This document shows positions 42,950 to 52,258 of a stretch of 64,000 nt of DNA, one piece after another. The notes below the pieces were generated by a model. That model was not told where the DNA came from, ran no database searches, and saw only the letters and a list, made by a program, of their open reading frames with translations. Position numbers and translations under genes: made by a program. The stretch's first letter is position 1. Each line of letters begins with the position of its first letter. The stretch is from JAIOSF01 sp963677755. Its GTDB lineage: Bacteria; Campylobacterota; Campylobacteria; Campylobacterales; Arcobacteraceae. The DNA lies in contig OY782506.1 in the NCBI GenBank assembly GCA_963677755.1, positions 1,426,001 to 1,490,000 on the forward strand, read 5' to 3'.

Positions 42950-43569
42950 TAATTATCTCCCTTTTTATCTTTTGAAATATCATTTAAATCTTCAAAATCA
43001 CTTCGTCTTTTTTCTAACTCATCTCTATATTTTGTGAAATCTCCAAAATCAAAAAAGTTATCATATCTTGAATGTTTGTCTTTTAATCCTTTTGAGTGTT
43101 TTATTGGACACCAAAACTGTTCTGTTCGTGCTGCAATTTCCCTTACATAAGCAACCACACCATTAAAATACTCACAATACCAACAATTTACTCTCTCCAC
43201 TTTATCAAGATAAAAAAGATTGTACCTATCCATCACTACATAATCTTTTCTTTTCACTTTTGGAATTTTATAAATAGGGAAACAGATAGTTTGATATATT
43301 GTTACAAAAATATCAGTGATAACTATAGGGATAATCATTGCCCAGATAAAAGGGATAGTGAGTATTACTTTTAGTGGAAAAGAGGAAAGGTACTCAATAG
43401 AACTAATAATCTTCGATCGTCCCTCTTTTATAACTCTCTCTTGAAACTTAGCTTTTTCATTCTCTATACGATAATAAAACTCTCCACCTTTTTTTTGAAA
43501 CTCTTCAAAAAGTTCATCCTCTAATACTTTAATTTGAGAGATAATCTCATCTATTTTTTTATTTTCCAC
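42949..43569 (-). CDS. unknown membrane protein with cysteine motif, upstream of the RND pump
   Basis: A 206-residue protein with an N-terminal coiled coil (1-55), two hydrophobic helices (about 66-100), and a cytoplasmic part with NCWYCEYFNGVVAYVREIAARTEQFWCPIKH, which contains CxxC plus a third Cys and a His, a possible metal site. I recognise the pattern as conserved but cannot name a function. It overlaps the RND start by one base (TAATG) and starts 13 bp after mcrC. The block is therefore either cotranscribed with mcrC or has an internal promoter. Confidence 0.65.
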   Translation of the reverse strand: MENKKIDEIISQIKVLEDELFEEFQKKGGEFYYRIENEKAKFQERVIKEGRSKIISSIEYLSSFPLKVILTIPFIWAMIIPIVITDIFVTIYQTICFPIYKIPKVKRKDYVVMDRYNLFYLDKVERVNCWYCEYFNGVVAYVREIAARTEQFWCPIKHSKGLKDKHSRYDNFFDFGDFTKYRDELEKRRSDFEDLNDISKDKKGDN

Positions 43570-43581
43570 TTTTTCCCTTTT

Positions 43582-44769
43582 TTATCTTTTTGTTATATCA
43601 AAATATATAATTTCTAATGGCAATCTATCTTCATATTTATATGATAACTTTGGTTGAGTTTTCATAAACTTTGGATATATAATATAAAGCTTTTTTACCT
43701 CATCATATTTTTTACCATAAGCAAATAGTTGGTACATATCAGCTTGTGAAATATCTTTTTCATTCTCTATTTTTTTCCATTTTGTATCTGCTATGATAAT
43801 TTTATCTTTCGTTTTTATTTTTATATCTGGTCTTAGAGCAAATTTATTATGACTATCAACAAGGTATTTACCCCTATCTTGCAGATTTACTTCAAAGCCT
43901 TTTTTTTTCAAATAATGCCCCACATAACTTTCAAATAACATATTCATATCAAACAACAGTGCAAATGCAATATCTTTTCCACTATATGGACTAAAAGAAT
44001 TTTCAAGTAAAAAAGTTCTACACCATATCAAAACTTGCTCATACTCTTTCATCTGTCTATTGAGTTTTACTTTTGTAAAATCTTCTTTAATAGAATGAGA
44101 AATCTCTATATCATCAAATACAAACAGAAACTCCCGTATGAGTTGCTGATTTCTATTTGATTTTGATTTTTTATACAAAAACTCCAAAGTTGTTTTGATA
44201 AGTTTATTTTCTACTCGATTATTAAGAAACTCATCAAACTGTATATAAAACCTCTCTTTATGAATATAGTTTTGTTTTATCTGTTCATTGATTTGTAATT
44301 TTCCTTTGAGATATTTTAAATTCTCCTCTTTTTGAATATAATCACTTTTTATCCCTTTTCGTATGAGCTTTGATACCTCATCTAAAAACATAGAGATAAA
44401 CAGCTCTAAAAGTGGTAACTTTGATGATTTTAAATTTGCTTTATTGATATTTTTAAATGGTGACTTTTTAAGGGTTTTTAACATCTTCAGTAAAATCTCT
44501 TTTGATTTGTCACTATTTGTATCTTCACTTATTTTTGGAACTATCTCTATAATTGTTCCATCTTTTATCTGTATCACTCCACAATAGTTTTGTGCTTTAA
44601 TTATTTTTCCATACCCTTTTTTTGTGGTTACTTTTAAATATTGAGTATGCTCATTTTGAAGTATAAAACTCTCCAAACTTAGAAAAGCTTTTTCATCTAG
44701 ATAATTTATTTGACTGCTATCTTTCATTTGAAGATAGTCATACTCTTTTAATATTATCGTTCTTGCCAT
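43582..44769 (-). CDS. mcrC: McrC-like subunit of a McrBC restriction system
   Basis: Nuclease subunit of the modification-dependent McrBC complex. The 395-residue protein has the N-terminal DNA-binding-like half and a C-terminal PD-(D/E)xK domain: LRPDI (Asp315) followed by IIIADTKWK (Asp328, Lys330). McrC also stimulates the GTPase of McrB. The start overlaps by 16 bp the toxin-like gene, which itself follows an antitoxin-like gene and mcrB, so a toxin-antitoxin pair separates the two restriction subunits. Confidence 0.88.
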   Translation of the reverse strand: MARTIILKEYDYLQMKDSSQINYLDEKAFLSLESFILQNEHTQYLKVTTKKGYGKIIKAQNYCGVIQIKDGTIIEIVPKISEDTNSDKSKEILLKMLKTLKKSPFKNINKANLKSSKLPLLELFISMFLDEVSKLIRKGIKSDYIQKEENLKYLKGKLQINEQIKQNYIHKERFYIQFDEFLNNRVENKLIKTTLEFLYKKSKSNRNQQLIREFLFVFDDIEISHSIKEDFTKVKLNRQMKEYEQVLIWCRTFLLENSFSPYSGKDIAFALLFDMNMLFESYVGHYLKKKGFEVNLQDRGKYLVDSHNKFALRPDIKIKTKDKIIIADTKWKKIENEKDISQADMYQLFAYGKKYDEVKKLYIIYPKFMKTQPKLSYKYEDRLPLEIIYFDITKR

Positions 44770-45026
44770 TTAAATATTTCTAATATTAATATTTTTTCTT
44801 TGTCAACTTTATAGATTATAGTGTATCCACGATATATCAAGTCACGATAATCTTCATCATCAAAATAGTATGATGCTCTAAATTTATACGGAAATATGAC
44901 AATATTTTTTATCATCGTATTTAACTCTCGCTCAAATTTTTTAGCTGCAGTTTTTTTATCTTTTGCAATATTGTATAAGATATTAAAGAGTTGCTTTTCA
45001 AAAAGCTTATCTTTAATGATTGTCAT
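44754..45026 (-). CDS. RelE/ParE-superfamily toxin inside the mcrBC operon
   Basis: A 90-residue protein with the ParE/RelE core: KQLFNILYNIAKDKKTAAKKFERELN (two helices), FPYKFRASYYFDDEDYRDLIYRGYTIIYKVDKEKILILEIF (strands, with the Arg/Tyr pair YRGYTIIY typical of ParE/RelE). It overlaps its antitoxin by 4 bp and mcrC by 16 bp; expression is therefore tied to the restriction operon. Whether it inhibits translation or gyrase is not known. Confidence 0.72.
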   Translation of the reverse strand: MTIIKDKLFEKQLFNILYNIAKDKKTAAKKFERELNTMIKNIVIFPYKFRASYYFDDEDYRDLIYRGYTIIYKVDKEKILILEIFKWQER

Positions 45027-45304
45027 CTTTTAATACCTAACTCTTCACTAAAAAATTTATCCATCCTAGTTTCATACTCATCTTCTGTAATAAAGTCACC
45101 TTCATCTATTCTTTTCTCAGCTTCATATACTCTTCGCCTTACCTCGTCTACACTACTGACTACTACATTTTCTGGATAGTTGTTTTCAAAGTCATACTCT
45201 TCATCTTCTACAACTTCTACTTTTTTCTCTTTTACAAAGTTTTTTATCATCTCCTGAAATTGAGGGAAAAAGTTATCTTCTATTTTTAAGTTCATTGTTT
45301 GCAT
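45023..45304 (-). CDS. antitoxin-like protein inside the mcrBC operon
   Basis: A 93-residue acidic protein with a probable N-terminal helical domain and a highly acidic linker (VEVVEDEEYDFENN) before a helix-rich C-terminus (VRRRVYEAEKRIDEGDF). It lies 16 bp after mcrB and overlaps the toxin gene by 4 bp, which fits an antitoxin. No classic DNA-binding motif is clear, so the assignment relies on the partner. Confidence 0.65.
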   Translation of the reverse strand: MQTMNLKIEDNFFPQFQEMIKNFVKEKKVEVVEDEEYDFENNYPENVVVSSVDEVRRRVYEAEKRIDEGDFITEDEYETRMDKFFSEELGIKR

Positions 45305-45320
45305 TGTTTCTCCTTCTGTA

Positions 45321-47081
45321 TTATGATTCTATTTTACCATAGATTTTTATATATGATTCTTCTATAAAATCACTACATATACTATATTTTACTTTTTCAT
45401 CGTCTTGATAATCATCATCTATACTCTCAAATAACTTTTTTACCTCAAAAGATTCTTTTTGAATAAACCCATCATTAAGCACCAATAGTATCTTTTTCCA
45501 ATCATCATAAAAATACTCTTGTAAAAGTGGGATGATTTTATTTCTCATTATATTGTTTAACTCTTCAAGTGTTGGATTATCTTTTAAACTCATAAAATAA
45601 GCATGTCCTATAGTATGGTCTCGATCATATAGGTATTCTATTCTTTTATTTATCTTTTCTAAAAGAGATTTTATATCTATACTCTCAACCATAATCCCAC
45701 CTAACACTTCTAAATTAGGTAACATCTCAGTAAAATCAAATCTTCTTCTCAAAGCGGTATCCATCAAAGCGATACTTCTATCAGCTGTATTCATAGTTCC
45801 TAAGATATATAAGTTTTGTGGTACTCCAAACTGATCACTGCTATATGGAAGTTTGACCCTTATCTCTTCATCTGCCCCTATTCTTTTTGATGGCTCTATA
45901 AGTGTAATAAGCTCTCCAAATATTTTGGAGATATTTCCTCTGTTTATTTCGTCTATAATTAGAATGTAATTTTTCAACTCACTTTTATTACTTCTTTCTT
46001 TATTTTTTGTTTCTAAGTATTTTTTGACAATCTCTTCTTGTTCTTTTGTAGACATATTTTCAATATCTATTTCCTCAAATTCTTCTTCAATATTATTTTG
46101 ATGTATATAGTTTAATACTGCCCAATATGCTGATGAATTACATCCACCAATAACATCTCTAAATTCATCATTTATATTTGAAATAGATATAAACTTTTCT
46201 CGAGTATCAAAAAAATCAAAAAGCTTTTTTAATCTTTCTTTTGAAACTAAATATTTTTTTGTTTTACCATTATGTTTAAAATTTATATTTCCATTCTTAG
46301 TTATATCTACAATATAAATTAAATCTTTTGTTTTTAATTCAAGTGAAATAATTTCTTTTTTATTTATTTTTTCAAGTAATCCTTCATATATTTCATCATA
46401 AGAAAGTGTCTTCATGCTATCTCTAGTTAATAAAACATTTGATATTAGTGCATTAAAAGAAATCTTTTTAAATATTCCACTTTCTATATCATAACTAATC
46501 TCACCATCTTTTGTATCAGCTTTTATCCCCTCAACAAACTCTTCATACCCATAACTTTGATGAAATGTTATAAACTCTATAAGCCCCATTTTTTTATACT
46601 CTTCAAATTTTGCTTTTGCTTCTGCCCTATCATCTGGTGCAACACCATCAATAATCTCCAAAGCTTTATTTATAGTATTATATGTTTTTCCTGTCCCGGG
46701 AGGGCCGTATAAGATTTGGTTGAGTGGTTGTCTTTTATTATCATTCTTAATTATAGATTGTTTGTGTGTATTTATATTATTAGATTTTAAATATTCAATT
46801 AAATATTTTAAAGAATTCAAAGCCTCTGAACCAATAGTTGGTGTTCGATTCCACTCTTGTAATCCATACTGATTATTTATAAATAAAAGATTAATTTGTT
46901 CCAATTCTTGTAAACTTAAAGTATATAAACTATTTTCATTTTCTCTAAAATTAATTGCTTTTAATTTTTGAGGTATTTTATTCTTTAATCTATTACTATA
47001 ATTTACACAAGTACTATCAGATAAATTTTTATATTTTTTAAGCCATTCTCTAAATTTTTCTTCTCTTTGAACTTCATTCAT
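45321..47081 (-). CDS. mcrB: McrB-like GTPase subunit of a McrBC restriction system
   Basis: AAA+ GTPase motor of McrBC. The 586-residue protein has Walker A GPPGTGKT (126-133), Walker B LIIDEINRGNISK near 376-388 and the McrB-type GTP signature NTADRSIALMDTALRRRFD. The N-terminal ~100 residues (FREWLKKYKNLSDSTCVNY) are not the classic methylcytosine-binding domain but look like a small helical core-binding domain of integrase type, so the target may differ from RmC sites. The middle, 190-360, is unusually Lys/Ile rich and AT-rich. First gene of the operon. Confidence 0.88.
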   Translation of the reverse strand: MNEVQREEKFREWLKKYKNLSDSTCVNYSNRLKNKIPQKLKAINFRENENSLYTLSLQELEQINLLFINNQYGLQEWNRTPTIGSEALNSLKYLIEYLKSNNINTHKQSIIKNDNKRQPLNQILYGPPGTGKTYNTINKALEIIDGVAPDDRAEAKAKFEEYKKMGLIEFITFHQSYGYEEFVEGIKADTKDGEISYDIESGIFKKISFNALISNVLLTRDSMKTLSYDEIYEGLLEKINKKEIISLELKTKDLIYIVDITKNGNINFKHNGKTKKYLVSKERLKKLFDFFDTREKFISISNINDEFRDVIGGCNSSAYWAVLNYIHQNNIEEEFEEIDIENMSTKEQEEIVKKYLETKNKERSNKSELKNYILIIDEINRGNISKIFGELITLIEPSKRIGADEEIRVKLPYSSDQFGVPQNLYILGTMNTADRSIALMDTALRRRFDFTEMLPNLEVLGGIMVESIDIKSLLEKINKRIEYLYDRDHTIGHAYFMSLKDNPTLEELNNIMRNKIIPLLQEYFYDDWKKILLVLNDGFIQKESFEVKKLFESIDDDYQDDEKVKYSICSDFIEESYIKIYGKIES

Positions 47082-47162
47082 TTTCCATATCCTTTATTAT
47101 CTATAAAACTTTTCTATATTTTATAAATATAAATATAAATATTTTTTTTAAAACCCATTATA

Positions 47163-47771
47163 TCAACTCTTAACTTTCACAACTTTCAAATAGTAAAACA
47201 AACTCAGTGCAACAACAGCCCCAAGTGTATTTGCCAACATATCTTTTTGGGCATCCCAATTATCACCTTGTGAACCTAAAAATTCTATCCCAGTATTTCC
47301 ACTCTCAATATCTGCATATATCCACTCAACTATCTCATATCCACACGCGATACTCATAATAAAAAATAGTGCAAATAATATTGCCACTATTTTTTTTGTT
47401 TCTATTTTATTTCTCATAAACTCTGCTATAGGATATGCGTACAAACCAACCAAAAAATGCCCTACCCTATCATAATGATTTCTTTGAAAATTAAACATAT
47501 CTGTAACTAAATCAAAAGGGACATTTGCAAAAGTATAATGTGCCCCAATCGTATGCCAAAACAACCCTATTGCTATAAAAGTATATGATATATTTGTAAA
47601 CCTATATATATTAACAGTAAACATCAATAACAAATATATACCAATTACAGGTATAACTTCTACAATCCAAACTGCTCTATCGCTTGGATTAAAAGCCAAT
47701 AGTGTAAAAAAAATAAAAATAAATACGGCCAATATATAAGGATAGTTTCTTATAAAATTTTGATTTGACAT
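47163..47771 (-). CDS. DUF2238 (YjdF-like) membrane protein
   Basis: A 202-residue membrane protein with about six helices. It shows HTIGAHYTFANVPFD near 72-86 and HYDRVGHFLVGLYAYP near 98-113, the typical DUF2238/YjdF pattern, followed by GYEIVEWIYADIESGNTG, a conserved acid-rich block, and GDNWDAQKDMLANTLGA. The function is not known. It precedes mcrB on the same strand by 81 bp. Confidence 0.85.
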   Translation of the reverse strand: MSNQNFIRNYPYILAVFIFIFFTLLAFNPSDRAVWIVEVIPVIGIYLLLMFTVNIYRFTNISYTFIAIGLFWHTIGAHYTFANVPFDLVTDMFNFQRNHYDRVGHFLVGLYAYPIAEFMRNKIETKKIVAILFALFFIMSIACGYEIVEWIYADIESGNTGIEFLGSQGDNWDAQKDMLANTLGAVVALSLFYYLKVVKVKS

Positions 47772-47909
47772 TTTAAATACTACCTTTTTTATATTAATAA
47801 CAACTATAGTTTAAAATAATTATTGATATATACGGTTAAACTAATAGTGTTACAATCTTAACTATTTATTTAAGCAATAAATCAGCAAATTGATACTATG
47901 ATTCATCTC

Positions 47910-47926
47910 AATGACTCGCAGTCATT
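47910..47926. promoter_or_regulatory. TetR-type operator upstream of the efflux-Mla operon
   Basis: AATGACTCGCAGTCATT is a palindrome with perfect 7-bp arms around a 3-base centre, 47 bp before the adaptor ATG. It shares 12 of 17 positions with the palindrome at 59741-59757 that overlaps the tetR start region. No regulator gene sits beside this operon. Confidence 0.55.
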
Positions 47927-47973
47927 TAAAATTATAACCAACAATAAATAAAATTAAAGATTCAAGGAAAACA

Positions 47974-49095
47974 ATGAAAAAGTTAAAACAATCAATTATT
48001 GTATCAGTAGTATCTCTATTAGCCCTACAAAGTATAAGTTTTGCAGCACCAGAAGCAAAAAAAATGCCAGCTCCTAAAGCAGATATATATGTTGTACCAC
48101 AAGCACAAAATCTACCAATTAGTTTGAAATATCCCGCTCAAATAAAATCTTTTCAAAATATCAAAGTATTTTCAAGAGTTTTAGGTGTTTTAGAAAGTAA
48201 ACATTTCACTGAGGGTCAAAAAGTAAACCAAGGTGATTTACTGTACAAAATTGAAGATGATATTTATAAAGCAAAAGTTGCTGAAGCAACTGCATCTGTA
48301 CAGATGAATGAAGCTTCAATGAATAATGCTTCAAGAAACTGGGCAAGAATAAAAAGACTTTATAAAACAAAATCAGTAAGTGTTGAAAAAAGAGATGATG
48401 CATTATCAGAATATGAGCAAGCAACAGCTTCTTATGCACTAGCAAAGGCAAAATTAACTCAAGCAAAAATTGACTTAGATTATACAAGTGTACAAGCACC
48501 TATAAATGGTATTGTTGGTTTAAAAAAAGTTGATATTGGAGACTTAGTTACAAACAATCCACCACAAGAACTAACAACTATTACACAAAATGAAAAAGTT
48601 TACATAGATTTTTCAATGCCTTTAAGTGACTATAAAAATATTAAAAGTGGATTGTGGGCATTACCAGAAAACAACAAAATAGCAGTAACTGTAGAGGTGA
48701 ATAATAAACCAACCCAATATAAAGGTATGATAGATTTTATAGATGTCAATATAAACCAAAATACTTCAACTGTCAAAATGAGAGCAATTGTTGATAACCC
48801 AAATAATTTTTTAATGCCAGGAAATTTCATACGAGTTGTACTTGCTGATATTGTACAAAAAAATGTAATAACAGTACCACAAAAAGCTATTTTACAAAAT
48901 CCTATGGGGAAAATTGTATTTGTAGAGCAAGATGGGAAAGCAGCAGTAAAACCTGTAGTTTTAGGAAAAGAATCAGGTGATAAATATGTAATTGTTGGAG
49001 GTCCACTTCAAAGTGGAGATAAAGTTGTTGTAAATAATTTCTTTAAAGTAAAACCAGGCAAAGCATTCACAATAGATAAAATAATCAACAAATAA
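47974..49095 (+). CDS. RND efflux periplasmic adaptor (AcrA/MexA type)
   Basis: Periplasmic membrane-fusion protein, 373 residues, with a signal peptide (1-24, ending SFAAPEA), a lipoyl-like and hairpin part (SRVLGVLESKHFTEGQKVNQGDLLYKI, then an alpha-helical hairpin of ~60 residues) and beta domains ending in GGPLQSGDKVVVNNFFKVKPG. It links the pump at 49107 with an outer-membrane channel such as TolC. No tolC follows; the channel gene at 57.9 kb may serve. AAGGA lies 6 bases before the ATG. Probable operon of six genes to 55.7 kb. Confidence 0.9.
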   Translation: MKKLKQSIIVSVVSLLALQSISFAAPEAKKMPAPKADIYVVPQAQNLPISLKYPAQIKSFQNIKVFSRVLGVLESKHFTEGQKVNQGDLLYKIEDDIYKAKVAEATASVQMNEASMNNASRNWARIKRLYKTKSVSVEKRDDALSEYEQATASYALAKAKLTQAKIDLDYTSVQAPINGIVGLKKVDIGDLVTNNPPQELTTITQNEKVYIDFSMPLSDYKNIKSGLWALPENNKIAVTVEVNNKPTQYKGMIDFIDVNINQNTSTVKMRAIVDNPNNFLMPGNFIRVVLADIVQKNVITVPQKAILQNPMGKIVFVEQDGKAAVKPVVLGKESGDKYVIVGGPLQSGDKVVVNNFFKVKPGKAFTIDKIINK

Positions 49096-49106
49096 AAAGG
49101 ACATAG

Positions 49107-52100
49107 ATGTTTTCAAAATTTTTTATACATAGACCAATATTTGCTACTGTTCTATCTATTTTAATAATATTAGCGGGGCTTATCTCTATTAATATACTCC
49201 CTATTAAAGAATATCCAGGGGTAACACCACCACAAATCAATGTATCAGCAACTTATCCTGGTGCTGATGCTAAAACATTATCAGAAACTGTTTCTACAGT
49301 ATTAGAAAATGCCATAAATGGTGTGGATAACATGATGTATCTTACATCAACAGCTAGTCCAAGTGGAACACTGAGTGTAAGTGTAGTATTTGAAGTAGGT
49401 ACAGATGTAGCTCAAGCAAAAGTTGATGTAAATAACCGTGTACAATTAGCATTGTCTTCACTTCCAAGTGAAGTACAAAGACAAGGTATCAGTGTAAAAG
49501 AGAGATCACCTGATATGTTAAAAGTACTTGCATTTACATCAAAAAATCAAAAAAATGATACAACATTTATCTCAAACTATATTACTATAAATGTATTAGA
49601 TGATATCAAAAGAATTAAAGGTATAGGGGATGCTACAGTTTTTGGAGCAAAAGATTATGCTATTCGAATTTGGGTTGACCCTGCTAAGTTATCTTTTTAT
49701 GGATTAACTTCAAATGATATTGACGCTGCAATAAGTAGCCAAAATAACCAATATTCAACAGGTAGAGTTGGTAGTGAACCGATAAAAGAGATTACCCCTT
49801 TTACTTATACAATTACGACAGAAGGTCGTCTTAAAAATGTTGAAGCATTTAATAATATCATAATCCGTTCAAATCCAGATGGATCAACACTAAGATTAAG
49901 TGATGTAGCAGAGGTAAAACTAGGAACTGATAATATCTATACAAATGCAAAGTTTACAACAAATCCTATGATTCCTGTTGGTATTTTCCTCTCTCCTGGA
50001 GCAAATGCACTTGAGGTGTCAGCAGAGTTAGATAGAACTATGAAAGAGGTTGCTAAAAAATTTCCGGAAGATTTAGAATACAATGTTCCATATGATGCAA
50101 CACTATTTGTAGAACAATCAATCAAAGAAGTTGTAAAAACACTTATTGAAGCTATTATTTTTGTTGTTATTTTAATCTATCTCTTTTTAGGAAATATTAG
50201 AGCTACTATTATCCCTGTCTTAGCTATTCCTGTTTCTGTTATAGGTACATTTGCTGGATTGTATGCAGCTGGTTTTTCTATAAATTTACTTACATTATTT
50301 GGTATGATTTTGGCTATTGGGTTAGTTGTTGATGATGCCATTATCGTTATTGAAAATGTTGAAAGAAACTTACGAACAAAAGCACTCAATGTAAAAGATG
50401 CAACAATAGAAGCGATGAAAGAACTTACTACACCTCTTATTGCTATTATCCTTGTTCTTTCTGCTGTATTTATCCCCGCTGCACTTAGCGGTGGATTTAC
50501 AGGGGTTATGTATAAACAATTTGCCATTACTATTGTTATGGCTGTTGTTATCTCTGGTTTTGTAGCTCTTACACTTACACCTGCACTTTGTGCTGTTTTC
50601 CTTAAAGAACATGAACCTGAACCATACTATCCTATTAGAAAATTTAATCAATTTTTTGATTGGTTAACAACTGTATTTATTGGACTTACTAGAAGAACAA
50701 TAAGATTATGGTTTTTATCATTAGGATTATTTGCTATATTGCTTTTTTCAACCTATTCAATTATGAAAGCTACACCAAATGGATTAGTTCCAAGTGAAGA
50801 CAAAGGGGCTTTAATGGTATTTGCTTTTATGATGCCATCAACTTCTTTAGGGGAGTCTAGTAAGATTACAGCAGAAATAGAAAAACAAATTTTAGCAAAT
50901 CCAAATGTAAAAGCAACTGCAAATATTACAGGACTTGATATTACTACATTTGCATATAAGACTGATGCTGCTTTGATGTTTGCTCTTTTAAAACCATGGG
51001 ATGAGAGACCACTAGCTTCTCAAAGCTCACAAGCGATTGCAGGAAAACTTATGGGTCAATTTGCTGGGACAAGCAAAGAGGCTTTTGTTTTAGCAGTAAA
51101 TCCTCCCCCAATTAGAGGTATGAGTACAACTGGTGGATTTGAGATGTGGGTACAAGATAGAACTGGTGGAGATCTCGCTACTTTAAATAGTTATGTTTCA
51201 AGTATTATTGAGAAAGCATCAGCTGATCCTAGACTTACAGGTGTTAGAACAACTTTAAATACAAACATTCCACAATATCTTTTAACAGTAAATAGAGATA
51301 AAGCAAAAGCAATGGATGTTTCAGTCAGTAGTATTTTTAAAATAATACAACAAACTTATGGACAAGGGTATGTAAATGATTTCAATTTATATGGAAGAAC
51401 ATACCATGTAAACATTCAATCTGAATCTCAATATCGAGCAACACAAGAGCAATTCAAAAGTACTTTTGTAAAATCAGACACCCAAGGAAATTTAATCCCT
51501 ATTAGTGAACTTATCCATATTGAGAGAAAAGTTGATGCAAGTGTTATTCAAAGATTTAATATGTTTAATGCTGCAAAAGTAACAGGAAGTCCTAGTTTGG
51601 GGTTTGCTTCAAGTGATGCAACACGAGCTATTCAGGAGATTGCCGAGTCTATTTTACCTGACGGATATACAATCGCTTGGGCGGGTACTACTTATCAAGA
51701 AAAGAAATTAGAAAATGAACCAGATTATACGACTGTATATGCTGCACTATTTGTATTTTTGATTCTTGCAGCTTTATATGAAAGTTGGAGTATCCCAATG
51801 GCAGTAATTATCTCAATTCCATTTGCTATATTTGGGGCAGCTGTTGCTGTTTATTTTAGAGGTCTTGAATCTGATATTTACTTTCAAGTTGGACTTATTA
51901 CCCTCGTGGGACTGAGTGCTAAAAATGCTATTTTAATCGTTGAATTTGCTATGGAGAAACTCAATTCTGGTATGAGTTTAATTGAAGCTACAATTGAAGC
52001 GACCAAATTAAGGTTTAGACCTATTATTATGACATCATTAGCATTTATTGTTGGTACTTTACCACTTGCACTTAGTTCAGGTGCTGGAAGTGCAAGTCGT

Positions 52101-52223
52101 CATATCATTGGAACAACTGTTGTTGGTGGGATGATTGCGGCTATGGTTATCGGGGTGATTTTTATACCATTATTTTTCTATTTAGTTATGTCAATAAAAG
52201 CAAAGTTTAGTAAATCAAACTAA
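49107..52223 (+). CDS. RND efflux pump, AcrB/MexB type
   Basis: Inner-membrane proton-driven multidrug pump of 1038 residues with 12 helices, standard AcrB length. N-terminus FFIHRPIFATVLSILIILAG, the PN1 segment EYPGVTPPQINVSATYPGA, the TM4 motif GLVVDDAIIVIENVERN and the TM10-region motif VGLSAKNAILIVEFA are all typical of the HAE-1 family. It exports drugs, bile-like compounds and dyes in characterised relatives. It starts 11 bp after the adaptor, with AAAAGGAC before the ATG, and is followed by the Mla genes. Confidence 0.95.
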   Translation: MFSKFFIHRPIFATVLSILIILAGLISINILPIKEYPGVTPPQINVSATYPGADAKTLSETVSTVLENAINGVDNMMYLTSTASPSGTLSVSVVFEVGTDVAQAKVDVNNRVQLALSSLPSEVQRQGISVKERSPDMLKVLAFTSKNQKNDTTFISNYITINVLDDIKRIKGIGDATVFGAKDYAIRIWVDPAKLSFYGLTSNDIDAAISSQNNQYSTGRVGSEPIKEITPFTYTITTEGRLKNVEAFNNIIIRSNPDGSTLRLSDVAEVKLGTDNIYTNAKFTTNPMIPVGIFLSPGANALEVSAELDRTMKEVAKKFPEDLEYNVPYDATLFVEQSIKEVVKTLIEAIIFVVILIYLFLGNIRATIIPVLAIPVSVIGTFAGLYAAGFSINLLTLFGMILAIGLVVDDAIIVIENVERNLRTKALNVKDATIEAMKELTTPLIAIILVLSAVFIPAALSGGFTGVMYKQFAITIVMAVVISGFVALTLTPALCAVFLKEHEPEPYYPIRKFNQFFDWLTTVFIGLTRRTIRLWFLSLGLFAILLFSTYSIMKATPNGLVPSEDKGALMVFAFMMPSTSLGESSKITAEIEKQILANPNVKATANITGLDITTFAYKTDAALMFALLKPWDERPLASQSSQAIAGKLMGQFAGTSKEAFVLAVNPPPIRGMSTTGGFEMWVQDRTGGDLATLNSYVSSIIEKASADPRLTGVRTTLNTNIPQYLLTVNRDKAKAMDVSVSSIFKIIQQTYGQGYVNDFNLYGRTYHVNIQSESQYRATQEQFKSTFVKSDTQGNLIPISELIHIERKVDASVIQRFNMFNAAKVTGSPSLGFASSDATRAIQEIAESILPDGYTIAWAGTTYQEKKLENEPDYTTVYAALFVFLILAALYESWSIPMAVIISIPFAIFGAAVAVYFRGLESDIYFQVGLITLVGLSAKNAILIVEFAMEKLNSGMSLIEATIEATKLRFRPIIMTSLAFIVGTLPLALSSGAGSASRHIIGTTVVGGMIAAMVIGVIFIPLFFYLVMSIKAKFSKSN

Positions 52224-52258
52224 AAATACTCAAGTAAAACTCCTAAAAAGGTCTAATT

